A stretch of DNA of 64,000 nucleotides from SHLQ01 sp964517125. Its GTDB lineage: Bacteria > Actinomycetota > Acidimicrobiia > Acidimicrobiales > SHLQ01. The position numbers and the translations under genes were made by a program. Location: the NCBI GenBank assembly GCA_964517125.1, contig CAZFBD010000004.1, forward strand, positions 54,989 through 118,988, given 5' to 3'. Of this stretch, positions 43,415 through 52,250 are shown in pieces. Position 1 is the first letter of the stretch; each line of letters opens with the position of its first letter. The notes below the pieces were generated by a model. It was not told the DNA's origin. It saw nothing but the letters and a program-made list of their open reading frames with translations, and searched no databases.

Positions 43415-44152
43415 ATGACACGAGTTCTCGGGATCGATATTGGCGGATCCGGGATGAAGGCCGCCGAGGTCGACATCTCCACCGGTGAAATCGTCAGCGA
43501 CAAGCACCGAATCCCAACCCCAAGGCCAGCGACGCCCGAAGCCATGGGCGACGTGGCGGCCCAGTTGGTTGCCCATTTCGACTGGACCGGTCCGGTGGGC
43601 GTCGGGTTTCCCGGTGTCATCCAGGATGGGTACGTGCGAACGGCGGCCAACCTGCACAAGTCGTGGGTCGACATCGACGGCGACGCATTGTTCACCAACG
43701 TCTGCAAGTGCGACGTGGTCATGGTCAATGACGCCGATGCTGCCGGTCTTGCCGAAGTGCATTTCGGTGCCGGCGAGAACGTTGCAGGCGTGGTCATCAT
43801 GGTCACGCTCGGCACCGGCATCGGTAGCGGGTTGTTCATCGACGGCAAGCTCGTTCCCAACACCGAATTCGGCCACCTCATGATGGACGGCAAGATCGCC
43901 GAAGATCGGGCGTCATCTCGAGCCAAGGAAGACAACGACCTCTCCTATAAGGAGTGGGGCGGCGAGTTGCAGGACTATCTGCTGGAGATGGAGAAGCTGT
44001 TCTGGCCGAACCTGTTCATCCTTGGCGGTGGCATCAGCAAGCAGTACCGCAAGTTCGAAGATCACATCTCCAAGGTCCGGACGCCGGTGAAGCCTGCCGA
44101 GCGGCTGAATCGGGCCGGCATCGTGGGCGCAGCCTTGGCGGTTGCCCGCTAG
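43415..44152 (+). CDS. ppgK: Polyphosphate glucokinase (ROK family)
   Basis: 245 residues from ATG 43415; TTG 43409 is possible. GIDIGGSGMKAAEVD is the phosphate-1 loop, VGFPGVIQDG the glucose-side motif, MVNDADAAGLAEV the catalytic Asp region and VTLGTGIGSGLFIDGKLVPNTEFGH the phosphate-2 loop; the last is typical of actinobacterial PPGK, which uses polyphosphate or ATP to phosphorylate glucose. Length fits the family. Confidence 0.88.
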   Translation: MTRVLGIDIGGSGMKAAEVDISTGEIVSDKHRIPTPRPATPEAMGDVAAQLVAHFDWTGPVGVGFPGVIQDGYVRTAANLHKSWVDIDGDALFTNVCKCDVVMVNDADAAGLAEVHFGAGENVAGVVIMVTLGTGIGSGLFIDGKLVPNTEFGHLMMDGKIAEDRASSRAKEDNDLSYKEWGGELQDYLLEMEKLFWPNLFILGGGISKQYRKFEDHISKVRTPVKPAERLNRAGIVGAALAVAR

Positions 44153-44158
44153 TTGCGC

Positions 44159-44617
44159 TCAGGCGTAGTGGAGGGGGAGTGCCGTCGTGTGCTTCATCTC
44201 CTCCATGACGAACGTGGTTCGCACGTCGTACAGATCCACCTTCTCGATGAGACGCCGGTAGAAGGCGTCGTAGGCCGGCATGTCGGGAACGACGACCTTC
44301 AGCAGGTAGTCGAGCTCGCCGCTCGTTCGGTATGCCTCGACGACCTCGTCGAAGGTCTCCACACTCTCCAGGAAGCGTTCAGTCCAGCGGGCGTTGTGTT
44401 CGTTGGTCTTGATCATGACCAGTGCAGACAGTCCAACGTTGACTTTCACCGGGTCCACCAGCGCGACCCGTCGGGTGATCACGCCTGCGTCCTCCAGGTT
44501 CTGGATTCGCCGCCAGCATGGCGTGGCCGTCAGGCCGACCTGCTCGCCGATTTCACGAACGGAGAGGGAGGCGTCTTCTTGCAGAAGGCGAACAATATCC
44601 TGATCAATCTTGTCCAT
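44159..44617 (-). CDS. Lrp/AsnC-family transcriptional regulator
   Basis: 152 residues from ATG 44617. N-terminal HTH: IDQDIVRLLQEDASLSVREIGEQVGLTATPCWRRIQNLE. The C-terminal AsnC/RAM domain is present (LSALVMIKTNEHNARWTERFLE, TSGELDYLLKVVVPDMPAYDAFY). It senses amino acids in known relatives. The next operon on the other strand begins 113 bases away across an AT-rich promoter region (TATATGTAAACAAAT) where it may bind. Confidence 0.92.
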   Translation of the reverse strand: MDKIDQDIVRLLQEDASLSVREIGEQVGLTATPCWRRIQNLEDAGVITRRVALVDPVKVNVGLSALVMIKTNEHNARWTERFLESVETFDEVVEAYRTSGELDYLLKVVVPDMPAYDAFYRRLIEKVDLYDVRTTFVMEEMKHTTALPLHYA

Positions 44618-44730
44618 GAGAGAACACGAAACCACAGATCAGGGTATATGTAAACAAATCTTCCACAGGACGGTGCAATCTGGCAGAAATTTCGTCACAT
44701 CTTCCAGCCGACGTTCCGTACTCTGCCGGT

Positions 44731-44955
44731 ATGGACATTCGGGCAAAATTCACGGAACATCCCGCTTCGGTGGACGAGACCTACTTCGAACACATGCAGG
44801 TGGCCAGCCACTTTGCCCGGGAACTGTTCGGTGCAGCCATCTGTTGTGCGATCCATGCCGTCTTCCCGTGGCGTCACTGCACCACCGGTTCCAGCAAGGT
44901 CAAAGAGCTCCACGCCGAGATGACCGCCGGTGCTCGGGCCGACGTCGCCGCCTGA
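44731..44955 (+). CDS. Small DUF6356-type membrane protein
   Basis: 74 residues. FTEHPASVDETYFEHMQVASHFARELFGAAICCAIHAVFPWRHCTTGSSKVKELH matches the short DUF6356 family (HPASVGETY...TTGS), with one hydrophobic helix. Function unknown. Divergent from the Lrp gene. Confidence 0.7.
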   Translation: MDIRAKFTEHPASVDETYFEHMQVASHFARELFGAAICCAIHAVFPWRHCTTGSSKVKELHAEMTAGARADVAA

Positions 44956-45076
44956 TCTTCCCCCAGTCGTTCAACCTCGCCGACTGCTGATCTGACGCTG
45001 CCGTCCAACGGCGAAAGACATCGAGTCATCAGGTCCACTTCAGTTTCCTCTTACACAGGTTCCGCATCGTGGAGGC

Positions 45077-46156
45077 ATGACCAAACGTCGACCTGTCCAC
45101 GTTGTGCGAACCGCTCTTGCGGGGTGCGGCCTGGCCGTTGCGCTCGCCGCCTGCGGATCAGCCGACCCGCAAGTCGATGCGAGCGAGCCGGCGACCACCG
45201 AAGCGCCGACTGAAACAACAACCACCGAGGAACCGTCGAACGACGACGAGGCGGTGGCGGTGGAAGCAATCGACTCGGACGACGATGCATCGTCGGAAGC
45301 CGAGGATGTCGCAGCTCCCGCTGATCCTGCCGCATGTGAGGCAACCGCAGCACTCTTCGTCACCCGCGGCTCAGCAAACCCCGATCTCGACGACCCGATT
45401 GTCTCAGGCACATGCCTGGGCGAGACGATCGAGGTCTACACCAACGCAATTCCCGACTACACCTACATCGGTACCTCGCCCGGATTCCCCGGAGGTCGAG
45501 ACTTCACGTACACGATTCCAGCGTCGCCGACGACGGCGGACGAAACCACGGCGATTCCCTACATTGGCGAGCTCGGAGTCACCCTGAGCGGAATTCCGAT
45601 CTATGGGCCAACCGAAGGAACCGGTGGCGACGTCGACTCGCTGCCGGGCATCGTGTCGGCCTGTGGCAGCCACAACGGCCCTGGCGGCTTTCACACTCAC
45701 AAGATTCTCGCCAGCGAGGAGACCGACTGCTTCTTCACCCCAGAGGAGGTTGCCGCCGAGCCTCAGCTCGCTGGCTACGCACTCGACGGGTATCCGATCT
45801 ATACCGGCATCGACCAGTACACGTCCTCGTGGGAGCTCACCGACGAATCCCTGTTTGCGTCGGACACCTGGGCCGCACACACCTACGTGGCAGGCTCCGG
45901 CGACCTCGATGAGTGCAACGGGCTCACCGATGCAGACGGGAACTACGCGTACTACACGACTGAAGAGTTCCCCTACGTCCTGGGATGCTTCGCCGGCGAG
46001 GTCGAGATCGTGACACCCGAGCCGCCGGCGGATGGGGAAGAGGGTGAGGAGCGTCCGGAGCGCCCCGAGGATGAGGAGCGTCCGGAGCCGCCGGTGGATG
46101 GGGAAGAGGGTGAGGAACGGCCCGAGCCTCCCGCCGAGGGCGAGGATGCTCCGTGA
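45077..46156 (+). CDS. YHYH-domain lipoprotein
   Basis: 359 residues; GGAGG precedes the ATG. Lipobox LAACGSAD, Thr/Glu-rich linker, then a YHYH domain: GVTLSGIPIYGP, the HNGPGGFHTHKIL core and YALDGYPIYTG. The C-terminal 45 residues are a low-complexity Glu/Pro repeat (PPVDGEEGEERPEPP). YHYH proteins are extracellular with unknown function, possibly metal-binding. The stop overlaps the DUF305 gene start by four bases (GTGA), so the two probably act together. Confidence 0.87.
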   Translation: MTKRRPVHVVRTALAGCGLAVALAACGSADPQVDASEPATTEAPTETTTTEEPSNDDEAVAVEAIDSDDDASSEAEDVAAPADPAACEATAALFVTRGSANPDLDDPIVSGTCLGETIEVYTNAIPDYTYIGTSPGFPGGRDFTYTIPASPTTADETTAIPYIGELGVTLSGIPIYGPTEGTGGDVDSLPGIVSACGSHNGPGGFHTHKILASEETDCFFTPEEVAAEPQLAGYALDGYPIYTGIDQYTSSWELTDESLFASDTWAAHTYVAGSGDLDECNGLTDADGNYAYYTTEEFPYVLGCFAGEVEIVTPEPPADGEEGEERPERPEDEERPEPPVDGEEGEERPEPPAEGEDAP

Positions 46157-46869
46157 GCGACCGTGTGACATCGCGACGAGGTGTTCTCGTTGCGCTGGGC
46201 GCCGGCACGGTGGCTGCAGCGGGAGGTCTTGCGATCCGGCCCTCCGGAGCGGCCGAGGCTGCCGCGTACCCGTCGACCGATGACCTTGGCTACTGCGCCC
46301 TGAACCTGGACGAGTTGCAGGACGCTGACGCTCTTGCGGTTCGCACCCTGGTGTCCAGCGATGTCGCTCCACCCACGGTGGCCGACGTTGGCTTCTGCAC
46401 CGACATGACAAGTCACCACGTCCAGGCGCTTGCCATGTGCCAACGAGTATTGGGGCGCAATGTAGGCGACCCAGTCGTCGCTGCGGCCGCCGAGGTTCTG
46501 CAGAACCAGGCGATCGAGGTCGGGATGATGCGAGCCTGGCTCACCGACTGGGGACAGTCCACGAGCCCACCGGAGACCGTGATGGCATGGATGGGCATGA
46601 ACGATGGCGCAGGCATGTCGTTCGAGTCCATGCCGGGCGTGGCCACCGACGAGGAGATGCGGGCGTTGGCCCAGGCAGACGGCGTGGATGGCGGGCGAAT
46701 GTGGCTGGAACTGATGCGAGCGCACCACGTGGGCGGGGTGCATATGGCCACGGCAGCCATCGGGCTGGCTTCAGCCGAGAAGGTGGTTCGGATCGCACAG
46801 GTTCAAGCGAGGGTGCAGGCGTACGAGATCAGCCAGTACGACCTCCTGCTCTCCACCGACTACGCCTGA
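46153..46869 (+). CDS. DUF305 protein with Tat signal
   Basis: 238 residues from GTG 46153. Twin-arginine signal SRRGVLVALGAGTVAAAGG. The DUF305 helical domain shows FCTDMTSHHVQALAMC, VGMMRAWLTDWG and LMRAHHVGGVHMA, with paired His/Met residues that in DUF305 proteins are linked to copper or other metal binding. Exported folded, consistent with cofactor insertion before export. Coupled to the YHYH gene. Confidence 0.87.
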   Translation: MSDRVTSRRGVLVALGAGTVAAAGGLAIRPSGAAEAAAYPSTDDLGYCALNLDELQDADALAVRTLVSSDVAPPTVADVGFCTDMTSHHVQALAMCQRVLGRNVGDPVVAAAAEVLQNQAIEVGMMRAWLTDWGQSTSPPETVMAWMGMNDGAGMSFESMPGVATDEEMRALAQADGVDGGRMWLELMRAHHVGGVHMATAAIGLASAEKVVRIAQVQARVQAYEISQYDLLLSTDYA

Positions 46870-46909
46870 CCGCCTACCTCTGCACGTACGAGTGGTGGTG
46901 AGCGGAGGG

Positions 46910-48661
46910 TCAGCGAAGTAGCCGGCCAACCCACTTCCGGGTGTCTGCGGGGTCGATGACGTCATCGATTTCGAAGTGGCTCGCCACGTTGGTGGCCTTT
47001 CCGTGTTCGTACATGGTGTCGACGAGTTGCTCGAACAGCGCTTCCTGCGCCGCTGCGTCGCCGGCTTCGGCGAGCTCTCGCGAGAACCCCAGGCGTACGG
47101 CGCCTTCCAGCCCCATCGGTCCGAACTCGCCGGTCGGCCAGGAGATCGCGAACAACGGTTCTTTGAGGCCACCGCCAGCCATGGCCTGGGCGCCAAGCCC
47201 GTAGGCCTTGCGCGTGACCACGAGGCCGAAGGGAACCGAAAGGTTGGCGCCGATTCGGAACAGGGCGCCGGCGGAACGGGGCAGCCCCTGTGCATCAGAT
47301 TCGGGACCGACCATGAATCCGGGTGTGTCGCACAGGAACAGGATGGGGACACCCCACCGGTCGCACAGCTCCATGAAGGCGCCCGCCTTGGTTGCGGCGC
47401 CGTGGTCGACGGCACCAGCGAGGTGCATGGGGTTGTTGGCGATGATGCCCACGGGGCGCCCCTCGATGCGGGCGAATGACGTGATGAGGCCCGGGTTCCA
47501 TTCGGGGCGGAGCTCGAGTGCCGAGTCAACGTCGACGATCGCTTCGATTGCGTCGTGCATGTCGTACACGCGCTTTCGATTGGCTGGTACGGCGTCTCTG
47601 GCCGCCTGTGGGTCTGGTGCTGTCCATCCCGAGACGCGGCCCTGGGTGTAGCCGAGCAGCTTCTTGGCCACCGCGGTCGCCTCGGCTTCGTCAGCGACCA
47701 GCACGTCGATGCCCCCGTTGGCCACATGCACGTCGGTTGGACCGATCTCCTTCGGGCCGAAGGTTCCGAGGCCGCCACCCTCGATCATCGCCGGTCCGCC
47801 CATGCCGACCCAGCTGTCCTCGGTGGAGATGATGATGTCGCACGTGCCGAGCAATGCGGCATTGCCAGCGAAGCAGTAGCCGGCATTGATGCCGATCAAT
47901 GGGACCGAGCCGGCGAGCCCGCCGAAGAGGGCGAACGCCAGGCAGTCGAGCCAGCTGGCGCCGGGCCAGTCGGTGTCGCCGGGCCGGCCACCGCCGCCTT
48001 CGGCAAACAGGATCACGGGTAGCTGCTGCCGCTCGGCGAGCTCGAAGAGACGATCCTTCTTGCGATGGTTCGTCCAGCCCTGCGTACCGGCCAGGACCAT
48101 GTAGTCGTAGCTGGCCACCACACATTGGGTGTCGTCGTCGCCAAACAGATCTGCGTTCACGGTTGCCACGCCGCCGACGAGGCCGTCGGCGGGTGTTCGC
48201 TCGATGAGCTCCTCGATCTCGCGGCGTCGCCGTTGCGCAGCAAGTGCCAGCGGACCGAACTCGATGAAACTGTCGGCGTCGACGAGGTCGGCCAGGTTCT
48301 CTCGGGCGGTTCTTCGGCCGGTTCCGTGCCGCTTGGCGACGGCTTCCGGTCGGGCAGCGTCCAGTCCGACAGCATGGCGTTCCACGACCTCGGCCAGGTC
48401 GCGGCGCTCACCGACCTCCTCGCCAGCGTCCACGACGGTGGCAACCCCGCCCGCTCCCAAGCTGACGAGTACATCGCCAACAGCCACAGCATCGCCGACA
48501 CCGACGGCCACGTCTTGCACGACGCCGCCCTCGGCGGCATCGATCGAGTACTCCATTTTCATTGACTCGATCACCGCGACCTCGCCGCCTGCAGGAACCT
48601 CTGCTCCCGGCGATGCGACTCGGACGATGGTGCCGACGAGCGGCGAGGTGATCGTTGTCAT
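46910..48661 (-). CDS. Biotinyl-carboxyltransferase fusion (acyl-CoA carboxylase type)
   Basis: 583 residues. Residues 1-75 are a biotinyl domain with IESMKMEYS (biotinyl Lys35), followed by a full-length acyl-CoA carboxyltransferase (about 110-583): RENLADLVDADSFIEFG, the GGRPGDTDW region, FAGNAALLGTCDIII and LCDTPGFMVGPESDAQG. In most actinobacteria biotin carrier and biotin carboxylase are fused; here the carrier is at the front of the carboxyltransferase and the biotin carboxylase must be elsewhere. Such enzymes carboxylate acyl-CoA. Only 38 bases separate its start from the divergent EamA gene. Confidence 0.88.
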   Translation of the reverse strand: MTTITSPLVGTIVRVASPGAEVPAGGEVAVIESMKMEYSIDAAEGGVVQDVAVGVGDAVAVGDVLVSLGAGGVATVVDAGEEVGERRDLAEVVERHAVGLDAARPEAVAKRHGTGRRTARENLADLVDADSFIEFGPLALAAQRRRREIEELIERTPADGLVGGVATVNADLFGDDDTQCVVASYDYMVLAGTQGWTNHRKKDRLFELAERQQLPVILFAEGGGGRPGDTDWPGASWLDCLAFALFGGLAGSVPLIGINAGYCFAGNAALLGTCDIIISTEDSWVGMGGPAMIEGGGLGTFGPKEIGPTDVHVANGGIDVLVADEAEATAVAKKLLGYTQGRVSGWTAPDPQAARDAVPANRKRVYDMHDAIEAIVDVDSALELRPEWNPGLITSFARIEGRPVGIIANNPMHLAGAVDHGAATKAGAFMELCDRWGVPILFLCDTPGFMVGPESDAQGLPRSAGALFRIGANLSVPFGLVVTRKAYGLGAQAMAGGGLKEPLFAISWPTGEFGPMGLEGAVRLGFSRELAEAGDAAAQEALFEQLVDTMYEHGKATNVASHFEIDDVIDPADTRKWVGRLLR

Positions 48662-48699
48662 GCCTCAATCACACCCGATGGGGTTAGCGTCGTCCAACC

Positions 48700-49590
48700 A
48701 TGCCATTCCAGATCGCTGCTCTCGGGGCCGCAATGTGCTGGGCCCTCGGAGGCCTGATTGCGGCCGGACCGGCTCGTGAGCTGGGTGGACCGCGGTTCAC
48801 CCGCCTGAGGATGATCCTGGTTTCGGCCATCCTGGCGCTCATCGCGACCGTGCTTGGGCAGTGGTCCACGCTTCCGTCCGACCAGATGCTTCTGCTCTTC
48901 GCTTCCGCCGTCGTGGGTCTCGCGATCGGCGATGCTGCCTTGTTCACGGCCTTTGCCCGGTTCGGTCCCCGCCGCACCGCCGTGGTCTTCACGACGAATG
49001 CTCCCATGGCAGCGGTGATTGGTGCAGTGGTGTTCGACGAGCCATGGACGGCCGGCGGAATCCTGGGCACGGTCCTTATCGTTCTGGGCGTGGTTCTGGC
49101 CGTGGTCTTTGGCACCCGACCCGGGCAGACCCATCGGTGGGAGGCCATCACCGGCAATGCTGCTGCCGCGTTTGGCTGGGCCCTCCTGGGTGCGCTCGGT
49201 CAAGCGATTGGAGCAATCATGGTCAAGCCGGTTTTCGAAGCCGGTGCGGCCACCTGGGCGGTCTCGGCAAGTCGGGTCCTCATCGCCACACCGATTCTCT
49301 GGCTCCTTGCTCGGCCGCTCGACGCCGTCACCGGATCCACCGAGTCTGCGCCGCTCACCCCAAAGCTCTGGTGGCAGCTACTCGTCTCGTCCCTGCTCGG
49401 CATGGTGATCGGGATGACCTTGTTGCTCGAAGCCATCAATACCGGTGATGTCGGGGTCGCCACGATCCTCTCGTCGACAACACCAATCATGATGTTGCCG
49501 CTGCTGTGGATCGCAACCAGGGAACGGCCGGCGGCTGGGGCGTGGGCGGGTGCGGCGCTTGCCGTTGTGGGAACGGCGTTGCTTGTGTAG
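48700..49590 (+). CDS. EamA/DMT-family permease
   Basis: 296 residues, about ten hydrophobic helices in two EamA halves (first half AAMCWALGGLIAAGPARELGG; second half AAFGWALLGALGQAIGAIM). Substrate unknown; relatives export metabolites or amino acids. Confidence 0.88.
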   Translation: MPFQIAALGAAMCWALGGLIAAGPARELGGPRFTRLRMILVSAILALIATVLGQWSTLPSDQMLLLFASAVVGLAIGDAALFTAFARFGPRRTAVVFTTNAPMAAVIGAVVFDEPWTAGGILGTVLIVLGVVLAVVFGTRPGQTHRWEAITGNAAAAFGWALLGALGQAIGAIMVKPVFEAGAATWAVSASRVLIATPILWLLARPLDAVTGSTESAPLTPKLWWQLLVSSLLGMVIGMTLLLEAINTGDVGVATILSSTTPIMMLPLLWIATRERPAAGAWAGAALAVVGTALLV

Positions 49591-49600
49591 CCCGGCGGGT

Positions 49601-50683
49601 TCAGCCAGCTGCGATGAGCTCGGCGTACCGAGGTTTGATCACCGTGTTGATCAGCGCAAGCCGCTCGTCGAATGGCAGGAACGCGCTCTTCATGGCATTC
49701 ACCGTGAGCCACTGCATGTCGGCCAGGGTCCAGCCGAACGTCTCAACCATGTTCATCATCTCGCTCGACATGGACACATCGCTCATGAGTCGGTTGTCGG
49801 TGTTGAGCGTGACTCGGAACCGCAGATCCTTGAACAGCTTGATCGGATGGTCGGCGAGCTGCTCGACCACGCCGGTGTGCAGGTTCGATGACGGGCAGAC
49901 CTCGAGCGGAATGCGGCGATCACGGATGTAGTGGGCGAGTCTGCCGAGCTGAGCCTCGCCGTCATCATCGATGGTGATGTCGTCGACGATACGCACACCA
50001 TGTCCGAGTCGTTCGGCCGAGCACCACTGCAGTGCCTTCCAGATGGAGGGCGGACCGTAGGCCTCGCCGGCGTGAATCGTGAAGTGGAAGTTCTCGCGCT
50101 GGGCGTACTGGAACGCCAGCATGTGGTCGTCTGGTGGAAAGCCCTTCTCGGGTCCTGCAATGTCGAAGCCCACGACTCCCTGGTCGCGCCAGCGGACGGC
50201 AAGCAACGCAACCTCGAGGCTCTTGTCCATGTGGCGCATGGCCGAGCAGAGGGTGCGAATTGTCAGGGGCGTTCCGCGTGAACCGTCGGCGAACCCCGAC
50301 GTGACTGCCTCCAGGACGTCGTCCATGGACAGGCCCTGGTCCACGTGAAGCTCGGGAGCAAACCGGATCTCGGCGTACACGACGCCGTCGGATGCGAGGT
50401 CTTCGGCGCATTCACGGGCCACTCGGTGAAGTGATTCCGGCGTCTGCATGACCCCGACCGTGTGGGCGAACGTCTCGAGATAGAGCACCAGGTCCTTGCG
50501 GTCGGCGCCCCGCCGCATCCACGCGGCCAGTTCGCCGGGCTCGGTGGTCGGCAGGCCGTTGTAGCCGGTCTCGTCAGCGAGCTCGATGACCGTTTCGGGG
50601 CGAAGCCCGCCGTCGAGATGGTCGTGGAGCAAGACCTTTGGAGCGAGGGTGATCTGGTCCGAGGTGGGAAGTGGGGCCGACAT
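49601..50683 (-). CDS. add: Adenosine deaminase
   Basis: 360 residues, usual length. Zinc ligands H20-x-H22 in LLHDHLDGGL, the catalytic Glu in FTIHAGEAYGP, GHGVRIVDDI and the NTDNRLMSD motif with the last Asp are all present. It deaminates adenosine to inosine in purine salvage. The window also holds a PfkB nucleoside kinase and upp, so salvage is well represented. Confidence 0.94.
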   Translation of the reverse strand: MSAPLPTSDQITLAPKVLLHDHLDGGLRPETVIELADETGYNGLPTTEPGELAAWMRRGADRKDLVLYLETFAHTVGVMQTPESLHRVARECAEDLASDGVVYAEIRFAPELHVDQGLSMDDVLEAVTSGFADGSRGTPLTIRTLCSAMRHMDKSLEVALLAVRWRDQGVVGFDIAGPEKGFPPDDHMLAFQYAQRENFHFTIHAGEAYGPPSIWKALQWCSAERLGHGVRIVDDITIDDDGEAQLGRLAHYIRDRRIPLEVCPSSNLHTGVVEQLADHPIKLFKDLRFRVTLNTDNRLMSDVSMSSEMMNMVETFGWTLADMQWLTVNAMKSAFLPFDERLALINTVIKPRYAELIAAG

Positions 50684-50716
50684 GAATCCACGGTAGCGGC
50701 TGTCGGGCCCGAGATG

Positions 50717-51421
50717 TCACAAGGTTCGGAACCCGCACAGCTCCCAACTGTCGTCGTTGTTGGGATTGATGAACGACAGCTCCACGAGCGTGTCGCCATT
50801 GGTGCCGCTCGTATCGGTCAGGTTGGCTTGCATCCAGGCGGTGCTGATGTCCTCGTAGCCGGGAATGACCGAGGTGTCGCTGTCCGCGTTGCTGGCAAAC
50901 GTGGTGTTGCCATTTCGGGTCACGAACGAGATCCCGTCTTCGGAGATGGTGAGTGGGCCGGTGCCCGGCAGGAACTCATCGATCGTGGGAAACGACTCGC
51001 CGGCGAAACAGCTGGCGTCCATCTCGGCTTCTGGAGTTCCGCTGTTCCAAGCATCGACGAACGCTTCACCAGATGTTCGGATTTCGTCGTTCGTGTTGCC
51101 GATCTCGTTGACCCCGAACCCAACCAGCGCGAGACAACCGCCGAGCGGTAGACCGCAGAACAGCAGGACGCCCGCGGCGATCCACGGCCAGCGCTTCTTC
51201 TTGGCGACCGGCACGCCGGGTGCCATCCCCGTGGGCATGCCCGGGGGCGTCGGAGGAACCGAGCCATACGGCGGAGGTGTCGTGAACGATGGCCCGCCCG
51301 GAGGGGCGGTCGGTGGTGGGGCCGGCTGGCCCGGCACGGGCGGTGGCGTGCTCGCTGCGTCGCCCCGGTAGATGAAGTCGTCGCCGTCCTTGATCCACTC
51401 GCCGTTTTCGTTCTCAGCCAT
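50717..51421 (-). CDS. Unknown membrane protein with Pro-rich N-terminus
   Basis: 234 residues. Residues 20-70 are Pro/Gly-rich (TPPPVPGQPAPPPTAPPGGP), followed by a basic patch and one helix (KRWPWIAAGVLLFCGLPLGGCLALVGFG), then an extracellular domain of about 120 residues (two to three Cys; SWELCGFRTL at the end). This DUF4190-like layout is common in actinobacterial envelope proteins. Function unknown. Confidence 0.62.
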   Translation of the reverse strand: MAENENGEWIKDGDDFIYRGDAASTPPPVPGQPAPPPTAPPGGPSFTTPPPYGSVPPTPPGMPTGMAPGVPVAKKKRWPWIAAGVLLFCGLPLGGCLALVGFGVNEIGNTNDEIRTSGEAFVDAWNSGTPEAEMDASCFAGESFPTIDEFLPGTGPLTISEDGISFVTRNGNTTFASNADSDTSVIPGYEDISTAWMQANLTDTSGTNGDTLVELSFINPNNDDSWELCGFRTL

Positions 51422-51515
51422 GGGTGGCGTCCTCTCGTCTGCTCACGGGGGTCTTCTCGACTATCCCACAGACTCCGCGGTTCGCTCCCGAAATGCCGCA
51501 CACGTCACGCTGCGC

Positions 51516-52223
51516 CTATCGGTCGGCCGATCGTCGGTGGCCCACGGTGCGGGGCGAGTCGAGAACCGAGGGGACATCGGCGACGGAGTCCACCAGGTGT
51601 GTGTGCGGCGCTTCGAGCAGCTGCTCGGTCGTGTGCGCTCCAGTCGTCACGCCGATCACCAGGCCCGAGCCGGCCCGGTTGCCGGCTTCCAGGTCAGCGA
51701 TGGTGTCGCCAACGACCGCCACCTGTCCGACCGAGTCGATGTGCAGCTCCAGAATCGCTTCGAGGAGTAGGTCGGGGGCAGGGTGACCGCGATGTTGGCC
51801 GTGGGCCGAGAGCTGGGCTGCGAATCGGTCCGACCATCCAAGAGCGGTCAGAACCGCCTTGCGTACGTCGGCGGAGAAGCTCGTGGTGACGGCCGCCAGG
51901 ATGCCGCGGCGCTGCAGCTCCTCGAGCGTCTCGGCTGCACCATCGACCGGCAGGAGTGTGCCGGCTCGTTCGATGACCAGGTCGTCGAAGGCCCACGTGG
52001 CTTCTTCGGCCCGCACGGCGTCGCCAAGCACCTCGGTGAGGACATCGAGCGTTGGGCGGCCAAGGAGGGCTCGCACCTCGTTGAGTGCAGTCGCGTGTTC
52101 GTCGGATCCGTCGGTGAGGCCGGCTTCAGCAAGCGCTGCGGAATACGCCTCGGTGACCACATCGACGTTCGACACAAGGGTGCCCATCAGGTCGAAGATG
52201 ACGAGCTGCACAGAGTTGGTCAC
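51516..52223 (-). CDS. HAD-family hydrolase (phosphonatase-like)
   Basis: 235 residues. Motif I is LVIFDLMGTLV, with the nucleophile Asp and a Met at the position of the usual second Asp; phosphonatase-like HADs carry non-Asp residues here. Motif II is VTTSFSADVRKA, and motif IV VAVVGDTIADLEAGNRAG. Likely cleaves a phosphate or phosphonate ester; substrate unknown. Starts 28 bases after the reductase gene on the same strand. Confidence 0.85.
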   Translation of the reverse strand: MTNSVQLVIFDLMGTLVSNVDVVTEAYSAALAEAGLTDGSDEHATALNEVRALLGRPTLDVLTEVLGDAVRAEEATWAFDDLVIERAGTLLPVDGAAETLEELQRRGILAAVTTSFSADVRKAVLTALGWSDRFAAQLSAHGQHRGHPAPDLLLEAILELHIDSVGQVAVVGDTIADLEAGNRAGSGLVIGVTTGAHTTEQLLEAPHTHLVDSVADVPSVLDSPRTVGHRRSADR

Positions 52224-52250
52224 ACCCGACAGAGTGGCACACGTGTTGGT

